A stretch of DNA of 64,000 nucleotides from an uncultured Bacteroidota bacterium (GCA_903863935.1 CAIPDV010000104.1:1-64000); one strand, 5' to 3'; counted from the first letter of the stretch, positions 19,950 to 31,100 are shown. Program-made: numbers and translations. The notes: generated by a model not told the origin, from the letters alone.

Positions 19950-21920
19950 TCAACTTTTATGGGTTTTGAATGCACTTTTACCCGCCTCCAAAAACTGTTT
20001 GTATTGGTCAATGTCGGGAGTATACCCTTTTGGCGGTGTTAATAAATTACCATTGAAATCAATAAGTACATACAATGGTTGCGTATTACTATGATAGAGG
20101 TTTGTTTCAATATCAGTCCATTTTTCACCATCGGTTTCAATTTTGGAACCATCAAATTTGGATACACTTTTTTTATCATCGGGCAATTCATTCTGGTCAT
20201 CCGCATATAGCGAAACCAAAACAAAATCGTTATTAATTATTGAAGTGATAGAAGGATCTGACCATACTGTTTCTTCCATCTTCCTGCAATTAACACAGGA
20301 GTTTCCGGTAAAATCAATCATGATAGGTTTGTTGAGTTGTTTGGCAGTTGCAACAGCCTCATCATAATCATGAATACAATTAATATTGGGCGGGCAACCA
20401 TGCACACTGGCTGTTTTAGGAACCATTTTTTTAGTAGTGTCCGATTTGAAATTTTGCCCTGAAGCAGATGAAATACTCCAGCCCTCTGTATAGGATGAAG
20501 GTGGCGGAAAACCACTCAACAATTTAAGAGGTGCGCCAAACAGCCCCGGTATGAGATAAAGTGAAAATGAGAACGCAAAAACAGCCATAAAAAATCTGAA
20601 AACACTAATGTGTTTCAAATCGGAATCGTGATGGAATTTTATTTTGCCTAACAGATAAAATCCGGTTACCGCAAACATCACTATCCATAACGCAACGAAT
20701 ATCTCCCGGCGGAGGATTCCCATGGGTCCGTTGATATGAAAATGCAGCCATTTTATGTGCAAACCAACAAGGTCGGCATTCGAAAGAAACTTTAATGAAA
20801 AGGCAATTTCGAGCAAACCTAAAACTACCTTGACGCTGTTCAGCCATCCACCGGACTTTGGCAATTTAGTTAGTAATGCCGGAACTGCAGCAAACAATGC
20901 AAATGGTAATGCCATTGCAACTGAAAAGCCAAACATACCCACCATCAAACTCCAGTATCCTCCGCTTTGCGAAACACCAGCCAATAGCCCTCCTAAAATT
21001 GGCCCTGTGCAGGAAAATGAAACGATGCATAAGGTTAGCGCCATGAAGAAGATTCCTATTAATCCGCCCTTTTCAGAAACATTATCGGTTTTATTTACCC
21101 AGGAGCTAGGCAGCGTTAGTTCAAAAGCACCAAGAAATGAAAAGCCAAAAATTATAAACACAATAAAGAAAATCAGATTTACCCAGCCATTGCTGGCAAT
21201 TACATATAAACCCGAAGAACCCCAGATTCCGGTAATAATCCCGCCCAATACAACATAAATCAATATGATACTTAAGGCATAAATATAGGGACCGGAACTT
21301 ATCTTTTTATTATGCTGCGTAGCCCTTTTAGTAAAGAAACTAACTGTTAATGGTATCATTGGAAAAACGCATGGTGTTACCAAGGCAATTAAGCCACCCA
21401 GAAATCCTAAAATCCAAATCCATAAATAGCCTGCACCTTCTTTTTTGGGGGCGGTTGTAACAGGGATATTTACTTTAAAATCATATTCTTTAGGTGGAAG
21501 GCATTGCCCTTCATTACATGCCTGAAAGTATACATTGCCCTTTAAAGTAAAGCCTTTAAAGTTGCGAATTGCAATTTTTTGTGTGAAGTTACAAGGCTTT
21601 GGAAAATACTTTACCACGCACTTGAAAGTAGAATCATATTTAGTAATACATGAATCATCTTTGGTTTTTCCTTCCATAATAAAGTCCGGCGAAACGGTGT
21701 AAGTAAATGCCATTGGAGTTGGCCCGTTACTATCTGTATATTGGGAATAGGTATGCCATCCGGCAGGAATATCACAATGCAGGGTAATTACATATTCACT
21801 GTCACTTACCTGCTTTTGGGAAGCACTCCACCATTTAAGCGGATCAATGATTTGTGAATTTGATGAGAATGCGAAAAATAAAAAAAGGCAGGCTATGCTT
21901 CTCTTGATTAGAAGGTACAT
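19950..21920 (-). CDS. Thiol:disulfide interchange protein DsbD-like (DsbC-like N-terminal domain, TM core, C-terminal thioredoxin fold)
   Basis: 'GLIALVTPCVFPMIPLTVSFF', 'SFSCTGPILGGLL', 'FTGNSCVNCRKMEETVW'. Confidence 0.92.
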   Translation of the reverse strand: MYLLIKRSIACLFLFFAFSSNSQIIDPLKWWSASQKQVSDSEYVITLHCDIPAGWHTYSQYTDSNGPTPMAFTYTVSPDFIMEGKTKDDSCITKYDSTFKCVVKYFPKPCNFTQKIAIRNFKGFTLKGNVYFQACNEGQCLPPKEYDFKVNIPVTTAPKKEGAGYLWIWILGFLGGLIALVTPCVFPMIPLTVSFFTKRATQHNKKISSGPYIYALSIILIYVVLGGIITGIWGSSGLYVIASNGWVNLIFFIVFIIFGFSFLGAFELTLPSSWVNKTDNVSEKGGLIGIFFMALTLCIVSFSCTGPILGGLLAGVSQSGGYWSLMVGMFGFSVAMALPFALFAAVPALLTKLPKSGGWLNSVKVVLGLLEIAFSLKFLSNADLVGLHIKWLHFHINGPMGILRREIFVALWIVMFAVTGFYLLGKIKFHHDSDLKHISVFRFFMAVFAFSFSLYLIPGLFGAPLKLLSGFPPPSSYTEGWSISSASGQNFKSDTTKKMVPKTASVHGCPPNINCIHDYDEAVATAKQLNKPIMIDFTGNSCVNCRKMEETVWSDPSITSIINNDFVLVSLYADDQNELPDDKKSVSKFDGSKIETDGEKWTDIETNLYHSNTQPLYVLIDFNGNLLTPPKGYTPDIDQYKQFLEAGKSAFKTHKS

Positions 21921-21923
21921 AAT

Positions 21924-22211
21924 TTAAATCTTGATTTCGTGGATACGTTTAATGGGGATGGTCGCGCCGTGTTTAAGAACAACTCTATCTTTGGTTACTG
22001 CCCAAACAGTAGTTTCAACTTGTTTAAGGCCTTCTGAATCTTCAAATAGGATTTTAATTTTCACTTTATCAGTTCCTAATGATGCTGCTCTTTGTAATTC
22101 ATATTCCCTTTTTTCTTTTGATTCAGCAGACGTTAAAATTTCATCTTCAGGAAAATGCAGGTTACCTATTATTTCCTTATCAACCAGTAGCGGACTGTGA
22201 ATTTCATTCAT
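21924..22211 (-). CDS. Conserved small hypothetical protein
   Basis: 95 aa ORF lying between tilS and the dsbD-like gene, overlapping tilS by 8 nt. Confidence 0.65.
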   Translation of the reverse strand: MNEIHSPLLVDKEIIGNLHFPEDEILTSAESKEKREYELQRAASLGTDKVKIKILFEDSEGLKQVETTVWAVTKDRVVLKHGATIPIKRIHEIKI

Positions 22212-23550
22212 GGGTGCTTACTTTTTCTAGTTTACAAAGATATAAGTTTTTTGTTGCCTTGGTAACTTTATACCGGTCATCGGGGCGATATCCTATAACC
22301 CAGGCTATTTCATCCCCCGAAATTAATACAGTAACTTCCTCTTTATCAAATACTGAAATCTTATTATCAATCAGGAAATCACTTACTTTTTTCGCTCCTT
22401 TCATGCCAATCGGGTGAAAGCTGTCTCCTTTCTTCCATTTACGTATTTCTAAAGGAAATCTTAGTTTGTCGTAATCTAGAACTGCAATTTCAGGTTCTTT
22501 AGGTATCACAAATGATTTTGTCCTTTTTCGTGTTCTGAAATGATACCTGCCGGATTCCGTAATTAATTCAGTAAGTCCGGTGCTAATTTCATGTACAATT
22601 TCATTACTCTTATATGGAGAATGCTCTATAATTAAATGTTTCCTATCTAGTAAAATCCTGTGCGAATTGGAAAGAAATACCTTTCCAGCTTGCCGTTTTA
22701 CGGCTTCCTTAATTTGCAAGCATTGGTCGTACTTAAATCCAAAACTTTTAATCATTTCGAACAAATAATCTTCGGGATGATTTAATTCACTGAAAAAACC
22801 CAAACTTATCAATATCCTTTTCTTCTCTTTCGTAATAAAACTCCCAATGGTCCTTTCAACGGAATCGTTCAAAACAAATTCGGTTTTTCCGATATTTTCA
22901 ATCGTATTCAGGATGGTTTCTTTGGCTTTCGGATTAATATTTACCAGCAATGGAATCAGGTGATGCCGTATCTTATTCCGTTCATATTTATCCGAAGCAT
23001 TGCTCTTGTCTTCACGCCATTCAAGCTCATTTTCTTTGGCATATTTTTCTATATCACTGCGGTAAAAACGGCTTAACGGCCGGATAACTTTCCCACTCTT
23101 TTCTTTGATCCCGTGCAATCCATGTAGTCCTGTTCCCCTGAGTAAGTTTATAAAAAATGTTTCAATGGTATCATCGGCATGATGCGCAGTTACTAGGTAA
23201 TCGAGCTTATTGCTTTTCCTCGTTTCTTCAAGCCATTCATAACGCAGTTCCCTGGCCCCCATTTGAACGGAGACTTTGTGCTGGAGGCAATATTTTTCAG
23301 TGTCGAATTTAGAAGTGTAGCAAGGAACATCAAACTCTTTTGCTAATCCTTTTACAAACTTTTCATCGGCGTCAGATTCTTTACCCCGTAGCTGAAAATT
23401 GCAATGGGCAATACTAAAATCGTATCCTGCAAGAAAAAACATTTGTGCCATAACTACAGAATCAACTCCACCACTTACGGCAAGCAAATATTTTTTTTCG
23501 TTTGGTTTATTCTCCAGAGATTTGATGCTCTCCTGAAAAGCTTTTAGCAT
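22204..23550 (-). CDS. tilS: tRNA(Ile)-lysidine synthase
   Basis: 'LLAVSGGVDSVVMAQMF' PP-loop, 'AHCNFQLRGKESDADE', 'TAHHADDTIETFFINLLRGTGLHGL'. Confidence 0.95.
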   Translation of the reverse strand: MLKAFQESIKSLENKPNEKKYLLAVSGGVDSVVMAQMFFLAGYDFSIAHCNFQLRGKESDADEKFVKGLAKEFDVPCYTSKFDTEKYCLQHKVSVQMGARELRYEWLEETRKSNKLDYLVTAHHADDTIETFFINLLRGTGLHGLHGIKEKSGKVIRPLSRFYRSDIEKYAKENELEWREDKSNASDKYERNKIRHHLIPLLVNINPKAKETILNTIENIGKTEFVLNDSVERTIGSFITKEKKRILISLGFFSELNHPEDYLFEMIKSFGFKYDQCLQIKEAVKRQAGKVFLSNSHRILLDRKHLIIEHSPYKSNEIVHEISTGLTELITESGRYHFRTRKRTKSFVIPKEPEIAVLDYDKLRFPLEIRKWKKGDSFHPIGMKGAKKVSDFLIDNKISVFDKEEVTVLISGDEIAWVIGYRPDDRYKVTKATKNLYLCKLEKVSTHE

Positions 23551-23689
23551 GATACCTGCAAAAATAGAAAAAGTTGAAAGAAGGCGGATTTATTTATATC
23601 CTGAACTAGCGTCCTTAAAATTTACAACTGTTAAAATTAAGGGCAACCAAAAAACAATTCTATATATTAGCCCTCCTAAAATATCAGTC

Positions 23690-25729
23690 ATGAGAAAAAC
23701 ATTATTCATTCTATCCTATTTAAGTATTTCCGGTTTATCAGTTCAGTCCCAAAAAGTAATGACCCCTGAACTACTTTGGAAACTTGGCAGGATAAGTGGC
23801 GAAACCGTTACACCCGACGGGAAGTCTGTTCTTTTTGGTGTTACCTATTACGATATGAATGCTAATAAAGGAACCGGAAATCTTTTTGCTGTGCCTATAG
23901 CTGGTGGTAAAGCCACGCCTGTAATTCCAATGGTTGGCTCGGCAAATAATGTTCAGTTTTCTCCTTTAGGCCGTATGGGCTATATGTATAAAGGCAGCTG
24001 GTACGAATCGGAACTGGGTGCTGCAAATACCATGCAAATATCAAATGACAGTGATGGAATAGACAATGTGAAATACTCGCCCGATGGTAAATGGGTGCTC
24101 TTTACTAAAAATGTAAAAATCACTAAGATGAAAGAAGACCTTTACCCCAACCTGCCTAAAGCACATGCCAAAATTTATGACGACCTCATGTACCGCCACT
24201 GGGATTTTTGGGAAGATGGATCCTATGGTCATGTCTTCTATGCACCCTACACAGGCACAAATATCGACATGTCGCAAGCTGTGGACATAATGAAAAATGA
24301 ACCTTATTATTGCCCTCAACAACCAGAGGGCGGTGCCGAAGATGTTACCTGGAGCCCTGATGGTAAGACCATAGTTTATGTAACTAAAAAGAAAGTCGGC
24401 AAAGAATATGCAATAAGCACCAATACAGACTTATACTTTTATGATATTGCCAGCAAAACAACTACCGATTTTACACAAGATAATCCCGGTTATGATACCT
24501 ATCCCGTATTCTCGGGAGATGGTAGCAAGATTGCATGGCTTAGCATGGCCCGCGATGGGTATGAAGCCGATAAAAACCGAATTATGGTGTATGATTTCAA
24601 AACAAAAACCAAATACGATTTAACTAAAGACTGGGATGAATCTGCCACCTCACTTAAATGGAGCAAAGACAATTCGAAGCTTTATTTTCTTGAAAATGCA
24701 TTTGGAACCGACCAGCTTTTTGAAATATCAATTCCAACTGACCTATCTACCACAACATCCAAAAATTTCAGGCAAATTACTTCCGGCGACCACGACGTTA
24801 CATCTATGCTTGGTGAAGCTACGGGCAATATGGTTGTAACCCGCACAGATATGAACCATGCGGCTGAGATTTATAAAGTGAATTTAAAGAATGGAGAATT
24901 CACACAAATCACTTTCATTAATAAAGATGCGTATGATACCCTGCACATGGGTAAAATTGAAAAACGCTGGGTCAATACGGTTGACAATAAGAAAGAACTT
25001 GTCTGGGTAATTTACCCGCCCGATTTTGATGCAAAGAAAAAGTACCCTACTTTATTATACTGCCAGGGTGGGCCACAATCAACCGTTTCGCAATTCTATT
25101 CTTTCCGCTGGAATTTCCAATTGATGGCTGCTAACGGATATGTAATAGTTGCCCCTTGCAGAAGAGGTATGCCGGGTTTCGGCACAGCATGGAATGAAGC
25201 CATCAGCCGTGACTGGGGCGGACTTGTAATGCAAGACTACTTATGCGCTATCGACTCAATTTCGAAACTGCCTTTTGTGGACGTAAGCCGAAGAGGAGCC
25301 ATCGGTGCCAGTTATGGAGGCTATTCCATTTACTTTTTAGCGGGTATACATAATGGCCGCTTTAAAACTTTCATCGCCCACGATGGTGTTTTTGATCTTG
25401 AAAGCATGTATGGAACTACGGAAGAAATCTGGTTCAATAACTGGGAGCATGGCGGAGCATACTGGAACTCCCCCGCTCCGGTGGATTACCAAAAATTCAA
25501 TCCTAAAAATTATGTTGATAAATGGACCACTCCTATTTTAGTAATACATGGCCAGCAAGACTTCCGTGTACCCGTTGAACAAGGTATGGAAGCATACCAG
25601 GCTGCCCGTTTAAAAGGCATCAAAGCGCGCTTCTTATACTTTGATGACGAAGGCCACTGGGTGCTGAAGCCCCAGGATGGAATGCTATGGCAGCATGAGT
25701 TTTACCGCTGGCTGAAAGAGACGCTGTAA
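23690..25729 (+). CDS. S9 family prolyl oligopeptidase-type peptidase (ORF track start 23549; likely start 23690)
   Basis: Signal peptide from MRKTLFILSYLSISGLSVQSQ at 23690; catalytic 'GASYGGYS', C-terminal 'VIHGQQDFRVPVEQG', 'DDEGHWV'. The 47-codon extension overlaps tilS. Confidence 0.93.
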   Translation: MRKTLFILSYLSISGLSVQSQKVMTPELLWKLGRISGETVTPDGKSVLFGVTYYDMNANKGTGNLFAVPIAGGKATPVIPMVGSANNVQFSPLGRMGYMYKGSWYESELGAANTMQISNDSDGIDNVKYSPDGKWVLFTKNVKITKMKEDLYPNLPKAHAKIYDDLMYRHWDFWEDGSYGHVFYAPYTGTNIDMSQAVDIMKNEPYYCPQQPEGGAEDVTWSPDGKTIVYVTKKKVGKEYAISTNTDLYFYDIASKTTTDFTQDNPGYDTYPVFSGDGSKIAWLSMARDGYEADKNRIMVYDFKTKTKYDLTKDWDESATSLKWSKDNSKLYFLENAFGTDQLFEISIPTDLSTTTSKNFRQITSGDHDVTSMLGEATGNMVVTRTDMNHAAEIYKVNLKNGEFTQITFINKDAYDTLHMGKIEKRWVNTVDNKKELVWVIYPPDFDAKKKYPTLLYCQGGPQSTVSQFYSFRWNFQLMAANGYVIVAPCRRGMPGFGTAWNEAISRDWGGLVMQDYLCAIDSISKLPFVDVSRRGAIGASYGGYSIYFLAGIHNGRFKTFIAHDGVFDLESMYGTTEEIWFNNWEHGGAYWNSPAPVDYQKFNPKNYVDKWTTPILVIHGQQDFRVPVEQGMEAYQAARLKGIKARFLYFDDEGHWVLKPQDGMLWQHEFYRWLKETL

Positions 25730-25847
25730 AAGCAACTATGAACGATGAGCTTTGAACTATGAACTTCGTGGCTCTGGCATGCTGATCTTGCATTTTTTTA
25801 GTATTTTATTTTTACATTTTTTTGCTATAAAATTAAACGTGAAAAAC

Positions 25848-25914
25848 AACAAGGAAAATAACAAGGAAATAACAGTGGATAACAAGCAAAATAACAGTAA
25901 AATAACAGTGAGAC
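25848..25914 (+). repeat. Six degenerate 10-12-bp tandem units carrying AACAAG or AACAGT
   Basis: Core hexamers start at 25848, 25860, 25871, 25881, 25893 and 25904. Confidence 0.7.
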
Positions 25915-26185
25915 TCATTGTTATTTAATTTATATAAACACTGATTTTCTGCACTTTACAATAAATCTCACTGTTACTATCAGAAAAACAACAAGAGTTT
26001 TTATAGCAAATATTAAAAAATAAAATTGGCTGCATAGTAAAAAATATTTTGATGTTTTTGAGCATGTTGTTTTGATTTATACAAAGATAAATCACAGAAT
26101 GTATTTTTTGGAAAAAGTCAATTGCTTTTTTAAAACACAACAAATTTTTGTTATGAACCACGCCACAGATTTCACAAATTATATT

Positions 26186-26355
26186 AATAATATGGCAGCA
26201 CAACACGTAGGGGCGGACCCATGTGTCCGCCCAAATAATATGGCAGCACAACATGTAGGCATTGACCCATATGTTCCGCCCACAAAACAAACATCCGTTG
26301 CGGATGCGGGAACATCCGTTGCGGAATTAAGGCAGACACATGGGTCTGCCCCTAC
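26186..26355. repeat. Composite REP-like element: tandem 48-bp direct repeat plus inverted GTAGGGGCGGACCCATGTGTCCGCC arm
   Basis: Direct copies begin at 26186 and 26234; inverted arms at 26207-26231 and 26331-26355; internal 21-bp-spaced repeat AACATCCGTTGCGGA at 26290 and 26311. Confidence 0.85.
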
Positions 26356-26383
26356 CTGGATTCCCCAAAGAAATGCACAAAAC

Positions 26384-26410
26384 AAAAAAGGAGGGCTTGC
26401 CCTCCTTTTT
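26384..26410 (-). terminator. Terminator of the 26429-27976 gene
   Basis: AAAAAAGGAGGGCTTGCCCTCCTTTTT. Confidence 0.85.
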
Positions 26411-26428
26411 ACGCTATAAATTAAACTA

Positions 26429-27976
26429 CTATTTATTATTAACCGTGCTGCCTGTATTGCTCAAAACTGCTTTATTGTTGTTCGAAGCTTTTACAATAAC
26501 CTTAGGTGCAGGGCCAGCAGGGAAACGCACATCGGCATTCTTTGCAATTGAACCATCCGAGTTAACTTCATCGGCACGGTTAGCAATTACTTCGTAGGTG
26601 AAAGATGCGTTAGATGTACCGCTGTTATTCTCAATTACATCAAAACCTGTAGCAGTACGGTTTGTAACATACACTGTATTAGGGCATGCATCATTCATAG
26701 TGATGATAACGCGTAAAGGATGCTTTTGATTAACGGTAACATTTTTTGCATAATTAGGATCCAGATCAATGTGTGTTTTACCACTTACCAATTGTCCTTG
26801 TCCATAATCCTGGAACAGAATTTCGGGTGCTTCAGGGCAGAACAGGTTTATGTTTTTGTTGTTTTGGTCTTTTACAATAGTTGCAACGGAACCATTACCA
26901 TTTATCTTATAGTTTGTAGCAGCCAATGTATATCCAACGTATGCATACGAAGCAGTATTTTGGAAGTAACCACCGGCACAATTTTTAGCAGCACTGTCAG
27001 CATAGCCTATAATACCTGTTGTTGTTCCATTCGCCATAACGCCTTCTCCGGCTTCAAAAAAGTTTCCGGTTGCTCCGCTTCCGATACCCATTACGCCTAC
27101 TCCGATTCCATGTTTGGTAGAAACGTTCTGTCCAATTACACCAAACCCATTTGACTGGCCTGTAATTCCATAAACCCCATTACCACCGCTATTTTTAGTT
27201 ACTGAATCATTATAGCCTACAACACCGGTTGCTTGTCCGTTAGCAGTAACAAAAAATCCACCATGCCAGTTATTGGAGAGACCCATAACAGCAACATTTG
27301 GATTTGTTCCACTGGATGAAGCAACAAAAGGAGCGCAACTTCCAGCAGTACCTGCAAAATAACCTCCTGCTTTGGTGAATGAGAAACCGGCTACTGTTGT
27401 TGAACCGGAATATCCTAAATAACCATCAATTCCGAGTGTATCATTACCATGAACTGCAGAAGAACCTGCAACCGTATATGTGGTTGTTGCACTGATTCCA
27501 CTGTTAGTTGAACCTCCGCTTACTGAAAGCATAGTTCCTGCTAGAGGCGCGTTGTTAACGCCAACATCGGTACCATTATCCTGAATTAGTCCTGTTCCAA
27601 GTGTGGTTCCGTTTGGAGTCCAGCGAGCCACGTAATTGTTAATTCCGGAACCCGATAAAGTACTGTTTAAACTTGCCCAAACTGTTCCTGTCCAGTAGTA
27701 ATAACCGGTACCATTACCACCTGTTGGTGCAGAAGTAGTATATACAATAAGTCCTGTTGCGGGGCTAACCACCGGGGCAGCAACGGTTACATTAGTAAGT
27801 GCTACCGCTTGTGGTAAAAAGCCTTTATTTACTCCGGCATTACCACTTTGCAAGTCAAGTATTGCGGAAGGATCGGGATTGGCTGATGTATTATTAATTC
27901 CTATTTGTGCACGTAAGCCAGTTCCTATAAGGAATAAAAATCCGGCAGTTAAGGGTAATAGCGTTTTTGTTTTCAT
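26429..27976 (-). CDS. Secreted repeat-rich hypothetical protein
   Basis: Signal peptide and Bacteroidota-typical N-terminus 'QIGINNTSANPDPSAILDLQS...GFLPQAVALTNV'; low-complexity beta-rich body. Confidence 0.75.
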   Translation of the reverse strand: MKTKTLLPLTAGFLFLIGTGLRAQIGINNTSANPDPSAILDLQSGNAGVNKGFLPQAVALTNVTVAAPVVSPATGLIVYTTSAPTGGNGTGYYYWTGTVWASLNSTLSGSGINNYVARWTPNGTTLGTGLIQDNGTDVGVNNAPLAGTMLSVSGGSTNSGISATTTYTVAGSSAVHGNDTLGIDGYLGYSGSTTVAGFSFTKAGGYFAGTAGSCAPFVASSSGTNPNVAVMGLSNNWHGGFFVTANGQATGVVGYNDSVTKNSGGNGVYGITGQSNGFGVIGQNVSTKHGIGVGVMGIGSGATGNFFEAGEGVMANGTTTGIIGYADSAAKNCAGGYFQNTASYAYVGYTLAATNYKINGNGSVATIVKDQNNKNINLFCPEAPEILFQDYGQGQLVSGKTHIDLDPNYAKNVTVNQKHPLRVIITMNDACPNTVYVTNRTATGFDVIENNSGTSNASFTYEVIANRADEVNSDGSIAKNADVRFPAGPAPKVIVKASNNNKAVLSNTGSTVNNK

Positions 27977-28007
27977 GTAATTATTTTTTTGCGTTAACTA
28001 ATAGGTA

Positions 28008-28015
28008 CAAATGTA
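28008..28015 (-). promoter_or_regulatory. -7 element TACATTTG for the 26429-27976 gene
   Basis: CAAATGTA on plus, about 31 nt upstream of the start codon. Confidence 0.5.
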
Positions 28016-28077
28016 AAATTATTTTTCAATCAGTTACGTGATTCTGTCATATTTATAAATTACTGAATTTGGATAAT

Positions 28078-28109
28078 AAAAAAGGAGGGTTTTAAAACCC
28101 TCCTTTTTT
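28078..28109 (-). terminator. Terminator of the 28141-31368 gene
   Basis: AAAAAAGGAGGGTTTTAAAACCCTCCTTTTTT, perfect palindrome. Confidence 0.88.
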
Positions 28110-28140
28110 ATCTAAGATTGAAACAGTTAAGTACTACAAC

Positions 28141-31100
28141 CTATTTCTGAATTATCAGTTTTCCGACACTTATTGTGCTTCCATCTGATTTGATCGCTTT
28201 GTAAAGATAGATTCCGTTTGCCTGTGCACTCAAATTTATAAGCGTAGATTTTGATTTCAATTGTTGCTGCATAATTACTTGCCCCAATACATCATATATC
28301 TCAACCGACAATTGACCTGTAAGCACAGATGATTTAATTACGAATTGCCCATTATTGGGGTTAGGATAGATTGTAATTATTCCGTTCTTTCCCGATATAT
28401 CATTGATTCCTTCACAGACTGTTACGTAAACACTATCGGCAGCAACGGCGGTACATCCGTTGGTACCTTTAACCGTGTAGTAAAACAGATCGTATTGGTT
28501 AACAGGAACCGAATCGGGATAGAAGAACTTACCATATACCCCTTTACCACTAAAGGTTCCACCCGCAGGAGATCCGAACAATAAAATGTTCCCTGAATTA
28601 TTACACACTGTATCTGCAGACTGTTTGATAAGTGTTGGGTCGGGTATCGGATTTACTTTCATGCATGCCCGGGCCGTAGCAGAACAACCATTTGAATCAA
28701 CTACCGTAACGGTATAGCAGGTAGATGCTGTTGGTGAGGCAACCGGAGAAGGGCAAGTGGTGCAACTCAAACCATTGGAAGGACTCCAGGTAAAAGTGTA
28801 AGGTTGGGTTCCTCCTGAAATAGTGTGTGAAAAACTTGCCGTATCACCTTTACAAACCGAGTCATTTTTATAGCTCATAGAAAGAGCAGGAGGAGCTGTA
28901 ATTGTAACGATGAACGAACTGATACATCCTTTATTATCGGTAACAATACATGTGTAGGTTCCGGCACTCAGGTTAGATGCTGTTGCATTGGTTCCTCCGG
29001 AAGGAGTCCAGCTATAAGTGTAAGGGGCAGTTCCTCCTGTAACATTTGCAATAGCAATTCCGGTATTGTTTCCGCCACATTGAATATTGGTTTGAGTGGA
29101 TGTTGCAGTAGGCCCTCCAGAACTATTAATGGTAGTGGAGACTGTAGAAATGCACGAGTTGGCATCCGTTATTGTAAGCGTATAATTTCCGGCACTCAAT
29201 CCGCTTGCATTGGCTGTTGTTCCACCGGAAGGTGACCATGAATAAGTATATGCGCCTGTTCCTCCGGAAACACTTGCTGATGCCGCTCCGGTATTATTTC
29301 CACATGCTGTTGATGTTGGTGTTATAGTTGCAGTTATAGCTAACGGCTGAGTGATTGTAACGAGAGTTATTGCCGAACATCCTAATTTATCTGTTACTGT
29401 GCAAGTATATGTTCCTGCACTCAGGTTAGAAGCTGTAGCATTTGTTCCACCTGCGGGGCTCCAGCTATAGGTATAGGGTGGATTATTTCCGGTTGGAGTA
29501 ACGGTTGCAGTGCCTGATAAACTACCAAAACATTTAATGTCGCCCCTAACTGTTGAAAGAACCGGAGGTGTGCATCCCGCCTTGCAAATTGGTGCAGGTG
29601 GCTTACATGCAGAAAAATTAATTGACATGGCAAATCCATTACCGCAGGCAATAACCTCTCCGTTATTATTTACGGCTACATCGTACACAGCCGATGGGGT
29701 TGTAACTGTTGAAATCTGATTTAGATTGGCATCGTATTCCACAACCTGGTTTGAAGAACCAACATAAACATTACCACAACTATCAATATCAAGACCAGAA
29801 TTACCCGGGGAGTAAGACCCTAGAAAATTGCTGGAAGTTCCACCCGGAATTGCAACTGTATTTAAAATGTTTCCGGTTGCAATATCACGCTTATCAAGAT
29901 TTGTACCATTTTGGGTATAGAGATAGTTGGCAGTTGCACGAATATTGTTTTGGCCTAAATTCCCTACTGCTGCATAGCTTGGGCTTCCATACGAAAAATT
30001 ATAGGAGTTTGGAATTTTATACATTACGGATGTTAACGCTGACTGAGTGCTTCCAATTGAATCCAGAGTCAGGAAGTAATAATTTCCATTTGGAGCAGAG
30101 CATATTGAACGAACCTCATTAATGTTTAATAATCCGAAGGTATATCCAACTACAATTTGATTAGCAATACTACCATTTGAAAGATTAATGTTGAAAATGC
30201 CACCCTCATATCCTGCAATGTTAAATGGACTTGCCATATATGTACCACCAACAACCAATTGAGTTTGGTCGCAGTTAAATGCCATGTGCCAGTATTCATA
30301 TAGCGGACCAAACAACCCATTTGGGTTATTGTGCCAAACCAAGGCACCACCCGTAGTTATTTTTGAAATTTCTCCATTTGCACCGGATGTGATATACGAA
30401 TTCCCAAGCCTGTCGGTAATCAAAGTTCCCAACCAATACGAGCTGGAATCCCAGGAAGTAGTATAGGTCCATTGCAGGGTTCCGCCTGAATTAAACTTTT
30501 TCAAAAGCAGAGGCATATCACCGCCATATAAATAAACGTTACCTGCAGCATCGGTCTGGCAATTCCATATTTTGTTGCTATTCGGGAAGGACGGATAAAT
30601 AGTCCATGGGTCAATTGTTAGTGCTACATCCGGATGATATGAACTTATCCCAAATGAAACGGTATTGTTTGCTGTAAGCCTGAACCAGGAATGTATATTA
30701 TGATTTTCTGTTCCATTAAAACTTTTACCTGGTTTGTGATCTATAATATCGCCAAATAATGTTGATAAATGAACATTTCCCTCTTTATCAATTACCGGAA
30801 TTCTGCCTGCATATTTCATTTTAAATGCCAATATATCAGATCCGGGCCGAACACTCAATGAGTATTCCACACCACCTTTAGGATTGAATACATACTCCAC
30901 ATCAATGCCCGGATATAGATTTTTATAAGTGATTTTTTTATATCCGCTAATGTTATTGATATTACCGTAATTGTAATAATCAGGGCTTTTGTCTTCTGCT
31001 ACAACCTGGCAATTTGCATTGCATCCCTCCCATTCCATCGATACAACATCGCTTTGGCTTGAAACAGCATTTTGTTCCTCCTCTTCTTCTCCAATCGAAT

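Noticed and set aside
23549-23689. N-terminal 47-codon extension of the S9 peptidase
   Set aside because: Overlaps tilS start on the other strand, and a clean signal peptide begins at 23690.
25848-25914. CRISPR array
   Set aside because: Units are 10-12 bp with no unique spacers and no cas genes are in the window.
26072-26419. 115-aa ORF over the repeat-rich spacer
   Set aside because: It is made of translated REP-like repeats (MAAQHVGADPCVRPNN MAAQHVGIDPYVPP); repeats are better explained at the DNA level and the opposite-strand ORF 26179-26385 is equally an artefact.
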